64,000 nucleotides of DNA from Cruorifilaria tuberocauda (GCA_013365365.1 JABVXU010000016.1:337282-401281), one strand, 5' to 3'; shown: positions 48,820 through 59,855, counted from the stretch's first letter. Numbers and translations are program-made. The notes: generated by a model from the letters alone, not told the origin.

Positions 48820-49353
48820 GTGCTCTTCTTAAAGAAGAATAGTAAAAGTTCTATAGTTTTCTTTCTAATATCTTTAGTGGTGTTGATGTTTTGTGTTACG
48901 TATGCATCAGTACCACTTTACAGCACTTTCTGCAAAGTTACAGGATACGGGGGAACAACAAAAAAAGCAATAAACACAACAGTAAAAACAACTAACCAGA
49001 AAATCAGAGTCCATCTTAACGCTGACATAATGCCAGACTTATTATGGGAATTTAAACCAGAAACTAACTATATTGATGTAAATATAGGAGAACAAAGTCT
49101 AGCTTTTTATTACGCAAAAAATTTATCCGACCAGCCTTCGTTTGGAATGGCAGTATACAATGTTACACCTTTTAAAGCAGGTAAATACTTCAATAAAGTT
49201 GCATGTTTTTGCTTTGAAGAGCAAGTCCTATTACCAGGACAAAAGACAGCTATGCCAGTAGCCTTCTATATAGATCCTGAGATAGTCCATAATAACAGTA
49301 CAAAAGACTTAAGTGAAATAACATTATCATACACATTTTTTAAGCTAAAATAA
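48820..49353 (+). CDS. ctaG: Cytochrome c oxidase assembly protein CtaG/Cox11
   Basis: The 177-residue protein delivers copper to the CuB centre of cytochrome oxidase subunit I. An N-terminal membrane helix (about 11-32) is followed by YSTFCKVTGYGGTT (34-47) and the copper-binding CFCF (129-132), then LPGQKTAMPVAFYIDPE. The gene begins with GTG immediately after the TAG of the Bax inhibitor-1 gene. Length is typical. The oxidase genes themselves are not in the window. Confidence 0.96.
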   Translation: MLFLKKNSKSSIVFFLISLVVLMFCVTYASVPLYSTFCKVTGYGGTTKKAINTTVKTTNQKIRVHLNADIMPDLLWEFKPETNYIDVNIGEQSLAFYYAKNLSDQPSFGMAVYNVTPFKAGKYFNKVACFCFEEQVLLPGQKTAMPVAFYIDPEIVHNNSTKDLSEITLSYTFFKLK

Positions 49354-49620
49354 AGTATAATTGTAATCGCAAAAATTACTAATATTCCATATAATTTACT
49401 CAATAGGGAAATTGTATAGAGTTGTACAGGGTAATAGCTAGAAATTTCTCTTACGAGCCATATAGCTTGATATTTACAAGTGCAACAGAAGGTGTAACTC
49501 TTCTTAAGATAACAACAAGGTAGAAAAATATTCTAAGAATAGACGACACACATAATTAAATGTAAAACAACTCACTCCCACGTTGGTTACTTTCTAATCT
49601 ACTACTAAAATAAAAGATAT
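49354..49620. other. Convergent spacer
   Basis: No gene or clear terminator is seen in the 267 bp between the ctaG and pstS ends. Confidence 0.4.
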
Positions 49621-50652
49621 TTACACTATATCGTGAACTTTCGCTAAAGCTTTCTCTATATCCTCATTTGAAAGAGGAATCAGACCAAGTTTAGACAAAT
49701 ACATATCTTCAGTACTAATTGAATTTATCACTTCTTTAATGAATTCCCTTAATCCATCAGTGGTATTTAAGTGCTCTTTTTTTATATAAATGTATAGAGG
49801 TCTTGCTAATATATATTTTCCAGAAGATATATTTTCATAAGTTGGTTCAATTCCTGCAATTGTGCTCCCTTGTATTTTATCCTGGTTCCTCACTAAAAAG
49901 CTAAAACTAAATATTCCTAAAGCATTTCTATTACTTTTTAATTTTTGTATTATTATATTCTCATTACTTCCAACTTCTATATATCTTCCATCTTCTCTTA
50001 TACTACTACATGCCTTCTTCCTTTCTTCTGGATCCTTATAATTCTCTCTAAAAATTCTTGAATTCATACATGAGTATTGATCAAGCATGATAAAATTAAC
50101 TAGAGTATTATATGTACCTGTATTTTGATGTGGACCATAAATTTCAATTTCCATTTTTGGTAAAGCCTGATTTATATCAAACCAAGACTTCTTATCATTC
50201 CTAACTAGCTTACCATCTTTCAGAGAATATGAAGATAAAGTTTCAAACAAATCTTTTTTTGTGAAATCAAACTTATAACTTTGATTTGAATTTGCAATTA
50301 CAACTCCATCATACCCAATAATAATCTCTACTACTCCATTAACCTTATTTCTTTTGCATAACTCCATCTCAACATCTTTTATAGGACGAGATGAAGCTGT
50401 AATATCTGGTGTATTCTCCCCTATTCCTGAACAAAACATTTTAAAGCCAGGTCCACTTCCTATCGACTCGACAACAGGAGTTTTAAAAGAGAATACACGA
50501 CTAAAATCTTCAGCTATGAATGAAATAAAAGGAAAAACAGTTGAAGATCCAACAATTCTAATATATTTCCTTGCATTAACACTTGATGATGGTATGAATA
50601 ATACTGCAAATATAAAAATCAAAAAAAAGTTCCACAAAACATTATTTTTCAT
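49621..50652 (-). CDS. pstS: Phosphate ABC transporter periplasmic binding protein
   Basis: The 343-residue protein has a signal peptide (about residues 1-27, ending at SVNARK) and begins its mature part with IRIVGSSTVFPF, the phosphate-binding loop of PstS-type proteins. ESIGSGPGFKMFCSG and TASSRPI continue the ligand site, and GPHQNTGTYNTL lies in the second domain. The length fits the PstS family. No pstC, pstA or pstB lies next to it, so the transport genes are scattered. Sequence similarity to the Rickettsiales binding protein annotated as PstS is assumed from the motifs. Confidence 0.9.
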   Translation of the reverse strand: MKNNVLWNFFLIFIFAVLFIPSSSVNARKYIRIVGSSTVFPFISFIAEDFSRVFSFKTPVVESIGSGPGFKMFCSGIGENTPDITASSRPIKDVEMELCKRNKVNGVVEIIIGYDGVVIANSNQSYKFDFTKKDLFETLSSYSLKDGKLVRNDKKSWFDINQALPKMEIEIYGPHQNTGTYNTLVNFIMLDQYSCMNSRIFRENYKDPEERKKACSSIREDGRYIEVGSNENIIIQKLKSNRNALGIFSFSFLVRNQDKIQGSTIAGIEPTYENISSGKYILARPLYIYIKKEHLNTTDGLREFIKEVINSISTEDMYLSKLGLIPLSNEDIEKALAKVHDIV

Positions 50653-50749
50653 TAGCGAAATCTATAACTATTATAATTCATAATAAAAGATTAAATAAAA
50701 ACCAACTATATCGTACTTACTTGAACAATTAAGAATTAAAAAGGATAAC

Positions 50750-51184
50750 TCAGTAATCAACTTTTGCAGCTACTTTATTTTCTTTTTTGCTTGCATCATT
50801 AACGTGATCTTTTACTGTAATATCCCTATCGACTAATTCTATTACTGCCATTGCAGAACAATCACCCTTCCGAATGTTGAATTTTATTATCCTAGAATAT
50901 CCACCTGCACGATTTTGATAACGGATAGCTAAAATAGCTAACAACTTATTAACTGCTAACTTATTATTATAAAGACGTGAAAGTAAGAGTCTTCTGCCAT
51001 GCAAAGTATTTTTATTTTTAGCAATTGTAATAAACTTTTCTACATATGAACGAAGTTCTTTAGCTTTTGATAAAGTAGTTATGATTTGCTCGTGGTTAAT
51101 TAGAGAAATAGACATGTTCTTCAACATTGATAACCTATGCTTGCTTCTACGAGATAGTTTACGCTTTTTTACTCTATGTTTCAT
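50750..51184 (-). CDS. rplQ: 50S ribosomal protein L17
   Basis: The 144-residue L17 starts MKHRVKKRKLSRRSKHR, the family signature, and has the usual helical core with ISLINHEQIITTLSKAKELRSYVEKFI. It is the last gene of the alpha-operon part of the ribosomal cluster. It follows rpoA by 6 bp. The C-terminal tail is Lys-rich and slightly longer than in E. coli (127). Confidence 0.97.
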   Translation of the reverse strand: MKHRVKKRKLSRRSKHRLSMLKNMSISLINHEQIITTLSKAKELRSYVEKFITIAKNKNTLHGRRLLLSRLYNNKLAVNKLLAILAIRYQNRAGGYSRIIKFNIRKGDCSAMAVIELVDRDITVKDHVNDASKKENKVAAKVDY

Positions 51185-51190
51185 ATATCC

Positions 51191-52258
51191 CTAATCTTCA
51201 TCAGTATGTTGTTTAGCTAATTCATCTATATTTTTAGGAGGCCAGTTTGGAATATCCATACCTAAAGATAAACCAAAATTATTTAAAACAGCCTTAATCT
51301 CATTTAAAGACTTCCTCCCAAAGTTAGCAGTTCTTAACATTTCACTCTCTGTTCTCTGAACAAGGTCCCCTATATAAGTGACATTTTCATTTTTTAAGCA
51401 ATTGTGTGACCTCACAGACAACTCCATTTCATCTACTTTACGTAATAGAATAGGATCATAACCCAAATCCTTATAACTGCTAGATGAAGAAACCTGCAGC
51501 TTTTTATGACTTACATCAGAGTTAATAAAAGGCTGTAGTTGTTCTTGTAGTATCCTTGCAGCATAATCGACAGCTTGACTTGGAGAAATTGTACCGTCAG
51601 TTTCAATTGATAATATTAGCTTGTCCTTATCAGTAACCTGACCAACACGACTATTCTCTGCTTTATACGAAACCCTGCTAATAGGGCTATATAAAGCATT
51701 AACTGGAATGAATCCCTTCAGATCACGTTCGCTAATAAACTTCAAAAGCTCGTTTTCTTTATATTTAGTAACAGGAAGGTAACCCTTGCCACTAGCTACA
51801 TATATAGTCATATTGAGCTCTACATTCTGCCCAAGTGTACATATTAGCAGATCCTCATTAATAATAGAACACTGATCATCAGTTTCCACCATCCCAGCCA
51901 TTACCTGACAAGGCCCCTTAGCATTTAAATACAAGCATTTATTGGAGGTACCATTCAATTTACACCTCAACATACTCACATTCAATACTATATCAGTTAC
52001 ATCTTCTCTTACTCCATAAATTGAAGTAAATTCATGAGTTACACCTTCAATTTTTATCCCATAAACAGCGTTACCTACAAGAGAAGATAGCATTACACGC
52101 CTTAATGCATTACCAAGCGTTAAAGCAAAACCACTCTCTAATGGTTCTAATATTATATCACCTTTTTTATTTGAATCACCTGGTAACACTTTAATAGAAT
52201 TAGGCCTGGTTAATTTACCTAAATTACCAAAAGCAGCAACATTATCATTGTGATACAT
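51191..52258 (-). CDS. rpoA: DNA-directed RNA polymerase subunit alpha
   Basis: The 355-residue alpha subunit nucleates the polymerase. The N-terminal assembly domain has [22 protein letters not shown] (about 37-58) and the [13 protein letters not shown] stretch. The C-terminal domain that contacts DNA and activators is present, with [23 protein letters not shown] and [17 protein letters not shown]. It is slightly longer than E. coli RpoA (329). It sits between rpsK and rplQ, the conserved order. Confidence 0.98.
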   Translation of the reverse strand: MYHNDNVAAFGNLGKLTRPNSIKVLPGDSNKKGDIILEPLESGFALTLGNALRRVMLSSLVGNAVYGIKIEGVTHEFTSIYGVREDVTDIVLNVSMLRCKLNGTSNKCLYLNAKGPCQVMAGMVETDDQCSIINEDLLICTLGQNVELNMTIYVASGKGYLPVTKYKENELLKFISERDLKGFIPVNALYSPISRVSYKAENSRVGQVTDKDKLILSIETDGTISPSQAVDYAARILQEQLQPFINSDVSHKKLQVSSSSSYKDLGYDPILLRKVDEMELSVRSHNCLKNENVTYIGDLVQRTESEMLRTANFGRKSLNEIKAVLNNFGLSLGMDIPNWPPKNIDELAKQHTDED

Positions 52259-52279
52259 AAAATAACCTTTTAAAATACT

Positions 52280-52666
52280 CTAGACTCTTCTTTTTTTCCT
52301 TAACCTACATCCATTATGAGGAACTGCAGTTTTATCTGCAATTGAAGTTACTGTTAATCCATAGCTTTGGAGTGCCTTAACTGCAGCTTCAGCTCCGAAG
52401 CCAGGACCACGTATTACCACAGAAACAACTTTCATACCAAACTTTTCTACTGCAATCTTTGCAGCAAACTCTGAAGTCTTACCTGCAGCATAAGGTGTAG
52501 ATTTCCTTGAACCCGAAAAACCATGTGCACCAACAGAAGTTTGATATAGAGTATTACCTTGAACATCAGTTACATTTATAAAAGTATTATTAAAAGTTGC
52601 ACGAATATAAATGACTCCAGTAATAACCCTCTTTGCGTTTTTAGCAATTGTTCCAGTTTTTTTCAT
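52280..52666 (-). CDS. rpsK: 30S ribosomal protein S11
   Basis: The 128-residue S11 contains [22 protein letters not shown], the [13 protein letters not shown] segment and the conserved C-terminal [11 protein letters not shown]. Length is exactly typical (129 in E. coli). S11 lies on the platform of the small subunit. The gene is between rpsM and rpoA with gaps of about 20 bp on each side. Confidence 0.98.
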   Translation of the reverse strand: MKKTGTIAKNAKRVITGVIYIRATFNNTFINVTDVQGNTLYQTSVGAHGFSGSRKSTPYAAGKTSEFAAKIAVEKFGMKVVSVVIRGPGFGAEAAVKALQSYGLTVTSIADKTAVPHNGCRLRKKRRV

Positions 52667-52684
52667 AAATCGATAGCAACAAAC

Positions 52685-53053
52685 TTACCTTTTCTCAGCA
52701 ATAGACAAGCGAGACTTACTTTTACAGGTTTTAGCATTGGTATGAGTTCTTTGCCCTCTTACAGGTAATCCCTTTCTGTGCCTTACACCTTTGTAGCACC
52801 CTATTTCTATTAAAGACTTTATACTCATAGCTAATTCTTTCCTAAGTTCACCTTCTATAGTATAATTTTGTCTAATAAAATTACTGATCCTTTCTACTTC
52901 TCTGGCTTGTAACTCTGAAATACGTTTACCCTTATCAATTTTACAAGCATAGCAAATTGCATCCGCAGTAGCAATACCTATACCATATATATAAGTTAGC
53001 GCAAAAGGAACACATTTCCTGACTGGAATATTTACACCTGCAATGCGTGCCAC
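52685..53053 (-). CDS. rpsM: 30S ribosomal protein S13
   Basis: The 122-residue S13 begins ARIAGVNIPVRKCVPFALTYIYGIG and ends in a basic tail with RHRKGLPVRGQRTHTNAKTCK, both canonical. It lies at the top of the 30S head and contacts the P-site tRNA. The adk gene ends the transcript unit 54 bp upstream. In E. coli rpmJ is in this gap; it is not here. Confidence 0.98.
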   Translation of the reverse strand: MARIAGVNIPVRKCVPFALTYIYGIGIATADAICYACKIDKGKRISELQAREVERISNFIRQNYTIEGELRKELAMSIKSLIEIGCYKGVRHRKGLPVRGQRTHTNAKTCKSKSRLSIAEKR

Positions 53054-53107
53054 TCAACTCTATACTTCAAATAATAATTTTTAATTGTACTATATAATAA
53101 TCTTTAA

Positions 53108-53758
53108 TCAAACTAAATTGCAAGAAATTTTGTTTTCTATGTCTTGTTTTACTTGAGTAATATCAAGATTAGCATTAACCATTAATAACCTATCTTTATA
53201 ATACTCACGTAAACTTTTCATTTGCACATAATATTCACTTATTCTTTTATTAATTACAGATGAGCTAGAATCATCAATTCTTCTTTTTAAGCTTGTGCTA
53301 TTACATTTTGCACAAACAAGATTATCTCTTTTCTTAAAAGAGGATACACTATATATGCTCTTACAATCTAAACATACAAGACGATTTTTTAATCTATCAA
53401 CTGCAACTCTATGATTAATTTCCAATTCAATAGCAATACTCACGTCTCTATTATATTTCTCTTGTAAAATTTGAGTTAAGAAATGAGCTTGATTTAGATT
53501 TCTTGGAAAACCATCTAATAAAAAATTATTATCCACTGATTTAAGTTGTTCATATAGTAATTTACATACAATTTCATCGCGAATCAAATTACCAGACTCT
53601 ATAGCACTTTTTACTTCTCTAGCTAACTTGCTGTTACTAGATATAATATTCCTCAATAAATCTCCTACTGAAACTAACTTTAGACTGTATTTTTCTGTTA
53701 AAAGGTTTGACTGAGTACCTTTACCAGAACCAGGAAGACCAAAAATTGTAATAATCAT
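53108..53758 (-). CDS. adk: Adenylate kinase
   Basis: The 216-residue kinase interconverts ATP, AMP and two ADP. The P-loop is [10 protein letters not shown] (7-16), with [11 protein letters not shown] (81-91) and the LID domain at about 120-165. The LID has four cysteines, C129 and C132 (CLDC) and C149 and C152 (CAKC), which form a structural zinc site as in Gram-positive and some alphaproteobacterial enzymes. The gene lies between secY and rpsM, an arrangement common in alphaproteobacteria, and overlaps secY by 4 bp. Confidence 0.97.
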   Translation of the reverse strand: MIITIFGLPGSGKGTQSNLLTEKYSLKLVSVGDLLRNIISSNSKLAREVKSAIESGNLIRDEIVCKLLYEQLKSVDNNFLLDGFPRNLNQAHFLTQILQEKYNRDVSIAIELEINHRVAVDRLKNRLVCLDCKSIYSVSSFKKRDNLVCAKCNSTSLKRRIDDSSSSVINKRISEYYVQMKSLREYYKDRLLMVNANLDITQVKQDIENKISCNLV

Positions 53759-55083
53759 CTCAATTTTCTCGTCCTAGACTCATATTTCTTTATCCAGCTA
53801 TCATACCTATTCGAAAAAATATAAGATTGTATTTGTATAATAGTATCAGTAACAACATTAACTATAATCAATAAGCTTGTTCCACCAAAAATAAATGGCA
53901 CATTATAATAGTACCTTATAATCTCAGGTACAGCACATATAACCATCAAGTATACAGAACCAACAAACGTTAACTTTAAAACTATTTCTTGAAGATAATC
54001 AGAAGTATGCTTTCCAGGCCTCCTACCAGGTATAAATCCTCCATTCCTTTTAAGGAAATCAGCATTTTCTTCTGGATTAAATATGAAACTAGTATAGAAA
54101 AAATTGAAAAATACTATAAGTATTAAGTAAGCTATAATATAGACCACTTTATTTGCTATGAAGTGGCTTAAAATGAAATCAGAAAAAACATATCCTTTAT
54201 AGAAATTCGCAATCGAAATAGGAGTCAATAAAATTGCATTTGCAAAAATAGTTGGTATTACACCAGATAAGTTAATCTTTAGTGGTATATAAGTAAAATC
54301 GTCATTATGTAATTTTTTAAACTGCTTTCTAGGATATTGAACAACAACTTTTCTATAAGATGATTCTATAAAAATAACCAAAAGCAATAGCAGGAAAAAG
54401 ACTATTAAAATAAAAAAGATAACAAGTGGTGATATGCTCCCATCTTTACTCAACGTTAACAATGATGAAAAAGCACTATGCAATTCTGATATTATACCTG
54501 TAAAAATAATCAATGAAATACCATTACCTACACCATTAGCACTTATTTGCTCGCCAAGCCATATTAAAAATATTGTCCCACCTAAAAGGCTAAAAGCTCC
54601 TACTATACGAAACATAAAACCAGGTTCAATCACAACCAGTGTTCCTCCTCTATTCATCCTTTCTAATCCTATTAAAATAGTAACTGATTGAAACACACAA
54701 AATACTACAGTCATATAATACGTGTAAGAGCTCATCTTCCGACGTCCCAATTCCCCATCATTTTTAACTTCACTAATTCCTTTAATAGCAGAAGATAGTA
54801 ATTGCATGACTATAGATGCAACTATATATGGCATAACACTTAGTGCTAAGATTGTCATTCTAGCTAATGCACCACCAGAAAACAAATTAAAGATCCCGAA
54901 AACACCAGAGCCTCCTTTAGGAAATATATCACTAATTATATCAAGATTTATTCCAGGAATAGGAACATAAGTACCTAAACGATAACAAATTAAAGCAATT
55001 AGAGTAAAAAGTATACGCTTAAATAAATCACCTTTATACAATAAGGAAGGATCCAAATTATTAAATGTAGGTTTGTTACTCAT
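53755..55083 (-). CDS. secY: Preprotein translocase channel SecY
   Basis: The 442-residue protein has ten membrane segments and forms the SecYEG channel for protein export. It starts with [27 protein letters not shown] and has [25 protein letters not shown], the plug region, then the [11 protein letters not shown] segment and the cytosolic loop with [15 protein letters not shown] near the C-terminus. Length and order are normal. It follows rplO by 3 bp and is coupled to adk. Confidence 0.98.
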   Translation of the reverse strand: MSNKPTFNNLDPSLLYKGDLFKRILFTLIALICYRLGTYVPIPGINLDIISDIFPKGGSGVFGIFNLFSGGALARMTILALSVMPYIVASIVMQLLSSAIKGISEVKNDGELGRRKMSSYTYYMTVVFCVFQSVTILIGLERMNRGGTLVVIEPGFMFRIVGAFSLLGGTIFLIWLGEQISANGVGNGISLIIFTGIISELHSAFSSLLTLSKDGSISPLVIFFILIVFFLLLLLVIFIESSYRKVVVQYPRKQFKKLHNDDFTYIPLKINLSGVIPTIFANAILLTPISIANFYKGYVFSDFILSHFIANKVVYIIAYLILIVFFNFFYTSFIFNPEENADFLKRNGGFIPGRRPGKHTSDYLQEIVLKLTFVGSVYLMVICAVPEIIRYYYNVPFIFGGTSLLIIVNVVTDTIIQIQSYIFSNRYDSWIKKYESRTRKLR

Positions 55084-55086
55084 TGT

Positions 55087-55557
55087 TTATGATAGTACTT
55101 CTACACTACCACCAACTAAGACTACAGATTTTTTTGCAGCTTTTGATACAAAATCAACATAAAATATACATTTCTCACTCAATTCACCTTTATTAAGAAG
55201 CTTGATTTTGCCATTAACAGACTTTATAAAACCTAATTTACATAGCATTTTTTTATCTATAATGGACCCTTTTACTATTTTTTTAGCTTCTATTAGACGT
55301 TGCACATCTCCAACATTAATTACTGAACATATGTTCTTATATATAGGATTAAAACCTCTTTTAGGTAAACGAGTATATATAGATTGTTGCCCTCCTTCAA
55401 ACCCATTTATAGAAACACCGCTTCTAGCCTTCTGGCCTTTATGTCCCCTACCAGATGTTTTCCCTTTGCCACAACCAATACCTCTACCTAGCAACTTAGA
55501 TTTTTTCTTTTTTGATAACTTATCAAATACAGAGTTTAACTTTATAGTACTATTCAT
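55087..55557 (-). CDS. rplO: 50S ribosomal protein L15
   Basis: The 156-residue L15 has the N-terminal glycine-rich GRGIGCGKGKTSGRGHKGQKARSG and the family's FEGGQQSIYTRLPKRGF. The C-terminal half is more divergent, with IEAKKIVKGSIIDKKMLCKLG. In most bacteria rpmD (L30) lies between rpsE and rplO; here only 3 bp separate them, so L30 is missing at this place. Confidence 0.97.
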   Translation of the reverse strand: MNSTIKLNSVFDKLSKKKKSKLLGRGIGCGKGKTSGRGHKGQKARSGVSINGFEGGQQSIYTRLPKRGFNPIYKNICSVINVGDVQRLIEAKKIVKGSIIDKKMLCKLGFIKSVNGKIKLLNKGELSEKCIFYVDFVSKAAKKSVVLVGGSVEVLS

Positions 55558-55560
55558 ATT

Positions 55561-56067
55561 TTACCTATTTCCAATTATCTCGCTAATCTTTTTACCTCTT
55601 TTATTAGCAACTTGACGAGGAGATAACATATTATCAAAAGCCTCAAATACTGCGCATATAACATTATGAGGATTGTTTGATCTCGTAGACTTAGCTACTA
55701 CGTCTTTTATGCCTAGTACTTCAAAAACTGATCTAATTGCTCCACCAGCAATAATGCCAGTGCCAGCTCTAGCAGCTCTTAAAACTATCTCACCAGAGCA
55801 AAACTTAGCTTTAATATCATGATGTAAAGTTCTACCTTCACGTAAGTATACTCTAGTCATTGATTTTTTAGCAGCATTTACAGCTTTTACTCTTGCTTCA
55901 GCAACTTCTGCATGTTTGCCCATGCCACATCCTACTCTACCCTTCTCATCTCCAACAACAACAAGAATTGAAAATGAAAACCTCCTACCACCTTTTGTGA
56001 CTGTAGATACCCTTCGCACTGAAACTAAAAGTTCTGATAAATCACTACTATCTTGTGAATTCTTCAT
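55561..56067 (-). CDS. rpsE: 30S ribosomal protein S5
   Basis: The 168-residue S5 has the two expected halves, with [32 protein letters not shown] (residues about 19-50) for RNA binding and the C-terminal [26 protein letters not shown]. It takes part in decoding accuracy at the mRNA entry site. Length is normal (166 in E. coli). It lies 19 bp downstream of rplR. Confidence 0.98.
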   Translation of the reverse strand: MKNSQDSSDLSELLVSVRRVSTVTKGGRRFSFSILVVVGDEKGRVGCGMGKHAEVAEARVKAVNAAKKSMTRVYLREGRTLHHDIKAKFCSGEIVLRAARAGTGIIAGGAIRSVFEVLGIKDVVAKSTRSNNPHNVICAVFEAFDNMLSPRQVANKRGKKISEIIGNR

Positions 56068-56086
56068 AACAGGCGCCCCAAAATTT

Positions 56087-56461
56087 TCAAAACTTAAACC
56101 CAGAACTTCTCAAAGCTTCAGCAAATTGAGAAATTAATCCTGTATACTTATATGCTCCCCGGTCAAATACTAATTTTTGTTCTAACTTCATATTAGATAG
56201 ACGCTCAATCATTAAAGAAGAAACTTTTTTTATAGCCTCAGCGTTGACCCTACACTTACATGAATCCCTAATTTTAGCATCTAAAGTAGAAGCAGAAATA
56301 AGAGTTATTCCTTTTTCATCATTGATTAGTTGAGCATAAAAATGTTTATTAGACTTAAATACAGATATACGTAAATATTTCCTATCACCATTACTGAGTT
56401 TCTTTCTATTACGCAACTTCCTCTTTTCAAGATTATTCAAAAAATTATACAATCTCCTCAT
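56087..56461 (-). CDS. rplR: 50S ribosomal protein L18
   Basis: The 124-residue L18 binds 5S rRNA in the central protuberance. [20 protein letters not shown] text is present as [22 protein letters not shown], and the C-terminal [27 protein letters not shown] is canonical. The N-terminus is basic and Asn/Lys-rich. It lies 5 bp downstream of rplF. Confidence 0.97.
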   Translation of the reverse strand: MRRLYNFLNNLEKRKLRNRKKLSNGDRKYLRISVFKSNKHFYAQLINDEKGITLISASTLDAKIRDSCKCRVNAEAIKKVSSLMIERLSNMKLEQKLVFDRGAYKYTGLISQFAEALRSSGFKF

Positions 56462-56466
56462 TTTAA

Positions 56467-57012
56467 TTAATTCTTTTTACTTATAACTTTACGTAACACA
56501 AATCTTCCTCTTATCATGATACCCTTACCTTTATAAGGGTCATACTTTCTAATTTTGCATATATCAGATGCTGTCATATAAACTTTCTGCTTATCCATAC
56601 CACTAACTATTAAGTGAATTGGTTTGATACACTTAATTTTAACGCCCTTAGGCACCTTATATTTAATATTATGGCTATAACCAAGATATAAAGTCAAATA
56701 TTCACCATCACACTCTGCTTTATATCCTACACCATTAACCTCAAGATCAACAGAAAAATCGTTAATCATACCACTGATAATATTGCTAATATTGCTTCTG
56801 TAAGTGCCCCACAAAGGCTTCATTTTGCTCAAATTGCTTTTACACTTATCAATAGAAAGCAGCAACCGATTATCAACAACACAACATATAATATTTCTAT
56901 CTAACATAAGTTCTTTTTCTGCTTTAGCACTTTTTATCAATATCTTGCCATTACTACACTCAACTGAGATACCAGCAGGAATATCGATAGGTGCAGCACC
57001 TATACGAGACAT
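56467..57012 (-). CDS. rplF: 50S ribosomal protein L6
   Basis: The 181-residue L6 starts MSRIGAAPIDIPAGISVE and ends with the conserved IRKYDPYKGKGIMIRGRFVLRKV near the sarcin-ricin loop contact. GVGYKAECDGEYLTLYLGYSH is the second-domain signature. Length is typical (177). The gene lies 17 bp downstream of rpsH. Confidence 0.98.
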   Translation of the reverse strand: MSRIGAAPIDIPAGISVECSNGKILIKSAKAEKELMLDRNIICCVVDNRLLLSIDKCKSNLSKMKPLWGTYRSNISNIISGMINDFSVDLEVNGVGYKAECDGEYLTLYLGYSHNIKYKVPKGVKIKCIKPIHLIVSGMDKQKVYMTASDICKIRKYDPYKGKGIMIRGRFVLRKVISKKN

Positions 57013-57029
57013 AACCTTTTCCCATTATT

Positions 57030-57422
57030 TTAAAATACACAGCACAAAATTTCTCCGCCAACCTTTAATTTACGTGCATTGTAGTCTGTCATTATCCCTT
57101 TAGACGTAGATACAATAAAAATACCAAGCCCATTATAAGCTTTAGTAATATCCTTGCACTTAAGATAACGACGACAACCAGGCTTTGATACTCTAACTAT
57201 ATCATTAATTACAGGCAACTTTTCATGATATTTTAACCTTATAACGAAAAACGGCACATTACCCATTACTTCTTTCTGGTAATCAAAAATATATCCTTCG
57301 TCTTTCAAGATCTTTAGCATAGAAGAATTGACTTTAGAGAACAAAACTCTTGTTACCCTATGCATTGCTAATTGAGCATTACGTATTCTTGTTAAAAAAT
57401 CGCCAATACTGTCAGATAACAT
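57030..57422 (-). CDS. rpsH: 30S ribosomal protein S8
   Basis: The 130-residue S8 starts with [18 protein letters not shown], the usual DPIADMLTRIRNA-like motif, and ends [33 protein letters not shown], the C-terminal 16S-binding region. It binds the central domain of 16S rRNA and in E. coli also regulates the spc operon. Length equals E. coli S8 (130). Confidence 0.98.
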   Translation of the reverse strand: MLSDSIGDFLTRIRNAQLAMHRVTRVLFSKVNSSMLKILKDEGYIFDYQKEVMGNVPFFVIRLKYHEKLPVINDIVRVSKPGCRRYLKCKDITKAYNGLGIFIVSTSKGIMTDYNARKLKVGGEILCCVF

Positions 57423-57449
57423 CTGAAGACACCTCCTACTTTATTATAC

Positions 57450-57758
57450 TCACCAACTAGACTTTGTAACCCCAGGAATTTTCCCAAAAGCACATAAATT
57501 ACGCAAAACAATCCTACACAAACCAAATTTCCTGTACACTCCCCTTGGCCTACCAGTTAAAACGCACCTATTTCTAATCCTGACCTTAGAAGAATCTCTA
57601 GGCAACTCCTTAATCAGCTTATTTTGAGCAGCAAACCTCTCACTAATAGGTATATTCTTATTATTTATTATAGATTTTAGCTTATTTCTTTTTTCACTAT
57701 ACTGATTATATAATTTTATCCTACGAAGGTTTCTCTGTATTATAGATTTTTTCGCCAT
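57450..57758 (-). CDS. rpsN: 30S ribosomal protein S14
   Basis: The 102-residue S14 is the long form that lacks zinc-binding cysteine pairs; [25 protein letters not shown] is the conserved core and the protein ends KSSW as usual. It is the only S14 gene in the window. It lies between rplE and rpsH with gaps of 14 and 27 bp. Confidence 0.98.
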   Translation of the reverse strand: MAKKSIIQRNLRRIKLYNQYSEKRNKLKSIINNKNIPISERFAAQNKLIKELPRDSSKVRIRNRCVLTGRPRGVYRKFGLCRIVLRNLCAFGKIPGVTKSSW

Positions 57759-57772
57759 ATATATCCTTTCAA

Positions 57773-58312
57773 CTAATCAAAAAAAGGGAATCTGAAAGCT
57801 AGTAATAACTGTTTTGCCTCCTCATCACTAGTTGCAGTTGTTATAATATTTATATCCATACCCCTAATTTTACTTACTTTATCATAATCTATTTCTAAAA
57901 ATGAGATATGTTCCTTAATACCAAAAGAAAAATTACCATGACCATCAAATTGTTTTATGCTAAATCCCCTGAAATCTTTTTCACGTGGCAAAGTAACATA
58001 TATTATTCTTTCCAAGAATTCATACATTTTATTCCTACGTAAAGTTACTTTACAACCTACTGTAGTACCTTTTCTTATCTTGAATCCAGAAATAGATTTT
58101 TTTGCATAAGTTAAAACAGGCTTTTGCCCTGTAATTAAATACAAACAATTAAATGGCTCACTTATTATTTTACTATCTGCAGAAGCACTTCCAATACCCA
58201 TATTAACACATACCTTAACAAGTTTAGGCACTAACATTATATTACTGTAATTGAATTTATCTCTCAAGGACTTTATTATGCTATCTTTATATAATTCTTC
58301 GAACATGTTCAC
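57773..58312 (-). CDS. rplE: 50S ribosomal protein L5
   Basis: The 179-residue L5 binds 5S rRNA and has the canonical [11 protein letters not shown], then [22 protein letters not shown] and the C-terminal [30 protein letters not shown]. Length is exactly typical. It starts right after the stop of rplX. Confidence 0.98.
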   Translation of the reverse strand: MNMFEELYKDSIIKSLRDKFNYSNIMLVPKLVKVCVNMGIGSASADSKIISEPFNCLYLITGQKPVLTYAKKSISGFKIRKGTTVGCKVTLRRNKMYEFLERIIYVTLPREKDFRGFSIKQFDGHGNFSFGIKEHISFLEIDYDKVSKIRGMDINIITTATSDEEAKQLLLAFRFPFFD

Positions 58313-58630
58313 CTAATCTATCACTTCTCCAGAAATTTTTGCAAAACGTACTTTCCTACCATCTATGATCCTAAATCCCACTCTAGTTGGAGCTTTATAT
58401 TTAGGATCTAAGATTGCAATGTTAGATATATCAATAGCTAATTCTTTATCTAATATGCCACCGCTATCACCAGCTTTAGGTTTGACATGTTTCTTATATA
58501 CATTTATCCCAGAAACTATTGCCTTTTTTTTAGCATTATGCATCACAACCTTAATTATTTTACCAGTTTTTCCCCTGTCTCTACCAGATAAAACTATAAT
58601 ATCATCTCCACTTTTTATTTTTACACTCAT
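58313..58630 (-). CDS. rplX: 50S ribosomal protein L24
   Basis: The 105-residue L24 shows the KOW motif in [24 protein letters not shown] and the [12 protein letters not shown] stretch that follows. It is an early assembly protein of the large subunit. Start and stop abut rplN and rplE without a gap. Confidence 0.97.
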   Translation of the reverse strand: MSVKIKSGDDIIVLSGRDRGKTGKIIKVVMHNAKKKAIVSGINVYKKHVKPKAGDSGGILDKELAIDISNIAILDPKYKAPTRVGFRIIDGRKVRFAKISGEVID

Positions 58631-58989
58631 TATAAAACCTCAAAAGCTAATGACATTATCTTCATAAAAGAACCAGATAGCAACTTCTTTACTGGACCAA
58701 ATACTCGAGTACCAAGTGGTTCACCTTGATTATTAATTAAAACTACAGCATTGCTAGAAAAACGAATTATAGAACCATCAGATTTCCTAATAGGATTCTT
58801 TATTCTAACAACAACAGCCCTATATACTTTCCCCTTTTCAACTTTCCCTTTCGGGTTAATAGATCTAGCAGATACAACAACTATATCACCTACGGATGCG
58901 AATTTCCTGCCACCTAATAATCCAATACAAAGTACTTTACGCGCACCAGAATTATCAGCTACTTCTAATAATGTATTTTTTTGTATCAT
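58630..58989 (-). CDS. rplN: 50S ribosomal protein L14
   Basis: The 119-residue L14 begins at the ATG at 58989 with [23 protein letters not shown] and ends [13 protein letters not shown], the full family length. A frame start nine codons further upstream (59016) would overlap rpsQ and add residues before the normal N-terminus, so I reject it. L14 is near the IF6 and L19 contacts on the 50S. Confidence 0.97.
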   Translation of the reverse strand: MIQKNTLLEVADNSGARKVLCIGLLGGRKFASVGDIVVVSARSINPKGKVEKGKVYRAVVVRIKNPIRKSDGSIIRFSSNAVVLINNQGEPLGTRVFGPVKKLLSGSFMKIMSLAFEVL

Positions 58990-58999
58990 ACCTAGAACC

Positions 59000-59233
59000 T
59001 TACTTGACTTGAACAATAACCCATTTTTTGGTATTAGAAATAGGCCTATGCTCTTGTATAAAAACTCTATCTCCTAGTCTGCAGATATTATTTTCATCAT
59101 GAACAGTATACTTTTTGTACCTTTTCACAATTTTTTTATATAATTTATCTTTACATATTCGTAATACCAATACCTTTAAAGTTTTATTACACTTAGCTCT
59201 AATTATAACACCAGATAAAATCTTTTTAGGCAT
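59000..59233 (-). CDS. rpsQ: 30S ribosomal protein S17
   Basis: The 77-residue S17 has the OB fold text [15 protein letters not shown] and [34 protein letters not shown]. It is a primary 16S-binding protein. It overlaps rpmC by 8 bp. Confidence 0.97.
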   Translation of the reverse strand: MPKKILSGVIIRAKCNKTLKVLVLRICKDKLYKKIVKRYKKYTVHDENNICRLGDRVFIQEHRPISNTKKWVIVQVK

Positions 59234-59429
59234 TTTTTTCGTTTATCCCTCTTTCATTTAATACAGTTAAAATACGAGCTATACTTTTCCTTATCAAACT
59301 AAAACGTGCAATATTGTTACATTGTCCCATTTTTTTTTGAAAAACTAAATTGACAAATTCTTTTCTCAAGCTTGTAAGTATTTCATATAACTCTTGCGAA
59401 GATTTTGACCTAATCTCAATTATACCCAC
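59226..59429 (-). CDS. rpmC: 50S ribosomal protein L29
   Basis: The 67-residue L29 is a helical hairpin with ELYEILTSLRKEFVNLVFQKKMGQ and the C-terminal LIRKSIARILTVLNER, the family motif RRxIARIxTxL. It lies at the polypeptide tunnel exit. It follows rplP by 12 bp. Confidence 0.96.
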   Translation of the reverse strand: MGIIEIRSKSSQELYEILTSLRKEFVNLVFQKKMGQCNNIARFSLIRKSIARILTVLNERGINEKNA

Positions 59430-59441
59430 CTTATCTCCAAC

Positions 59442-59855
59442 TCAACTATGATTTGATACAAATTTACACCTCACAGGAAGTTTAGCAATCGCTTTCCCAA
59501 AGGCTAGTTTCGCTAAATGTAAAGGAACACCACCGCTAATTTCAAATAATACCCTGCCAGGCTTAGCTTTAAATACCCAAAATTCAATACTGCCTTTTCC
59601 CTTACCCATACGCACATCAGCAGGCTTCTTACTTACAGGGATATTAGGGAAAATTCTTATCCACACTTTACCAGAACGTCTTAACGTTCTAGATATTACA
59701 CGCCTTACAGCTTCAATATGTTTAGATTGAATTCTACCAGCCTCTATAGCCTTTAAACCATAATCTCCAAAAGCTAACATATCACCAGCTTTTGTATTAC
59801 CTTTAATTCTCCCTTTGAATACCTTTTTGTACTTGCTCTTCTTAGGAATAAACAT
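59442..59855 (-). CDS. rplP: 50S ribosomal protein L16
   Basis: The 137-residue L16 starts [19 protein letters not shown] and contains the conserved [44 protein letters not shown]. It organises the A-site region. It follows rpsC by 15 bp. Length equals that of E. coli (136). Confidence 0.98.
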   Translation of the reverse strand: MFIPKKSKYKKVFKGRIKGNTKAGDMLAFGDYGLKAIEAGRIQSKHIEAVRRVISRTLRRSGKVWIRIFPNIPVSKKPADVRMGKGKGSIEFWVFKAKPGRVLFEISGGVPLHLAKLAFGKAIAKLPVRCKFVSNHS

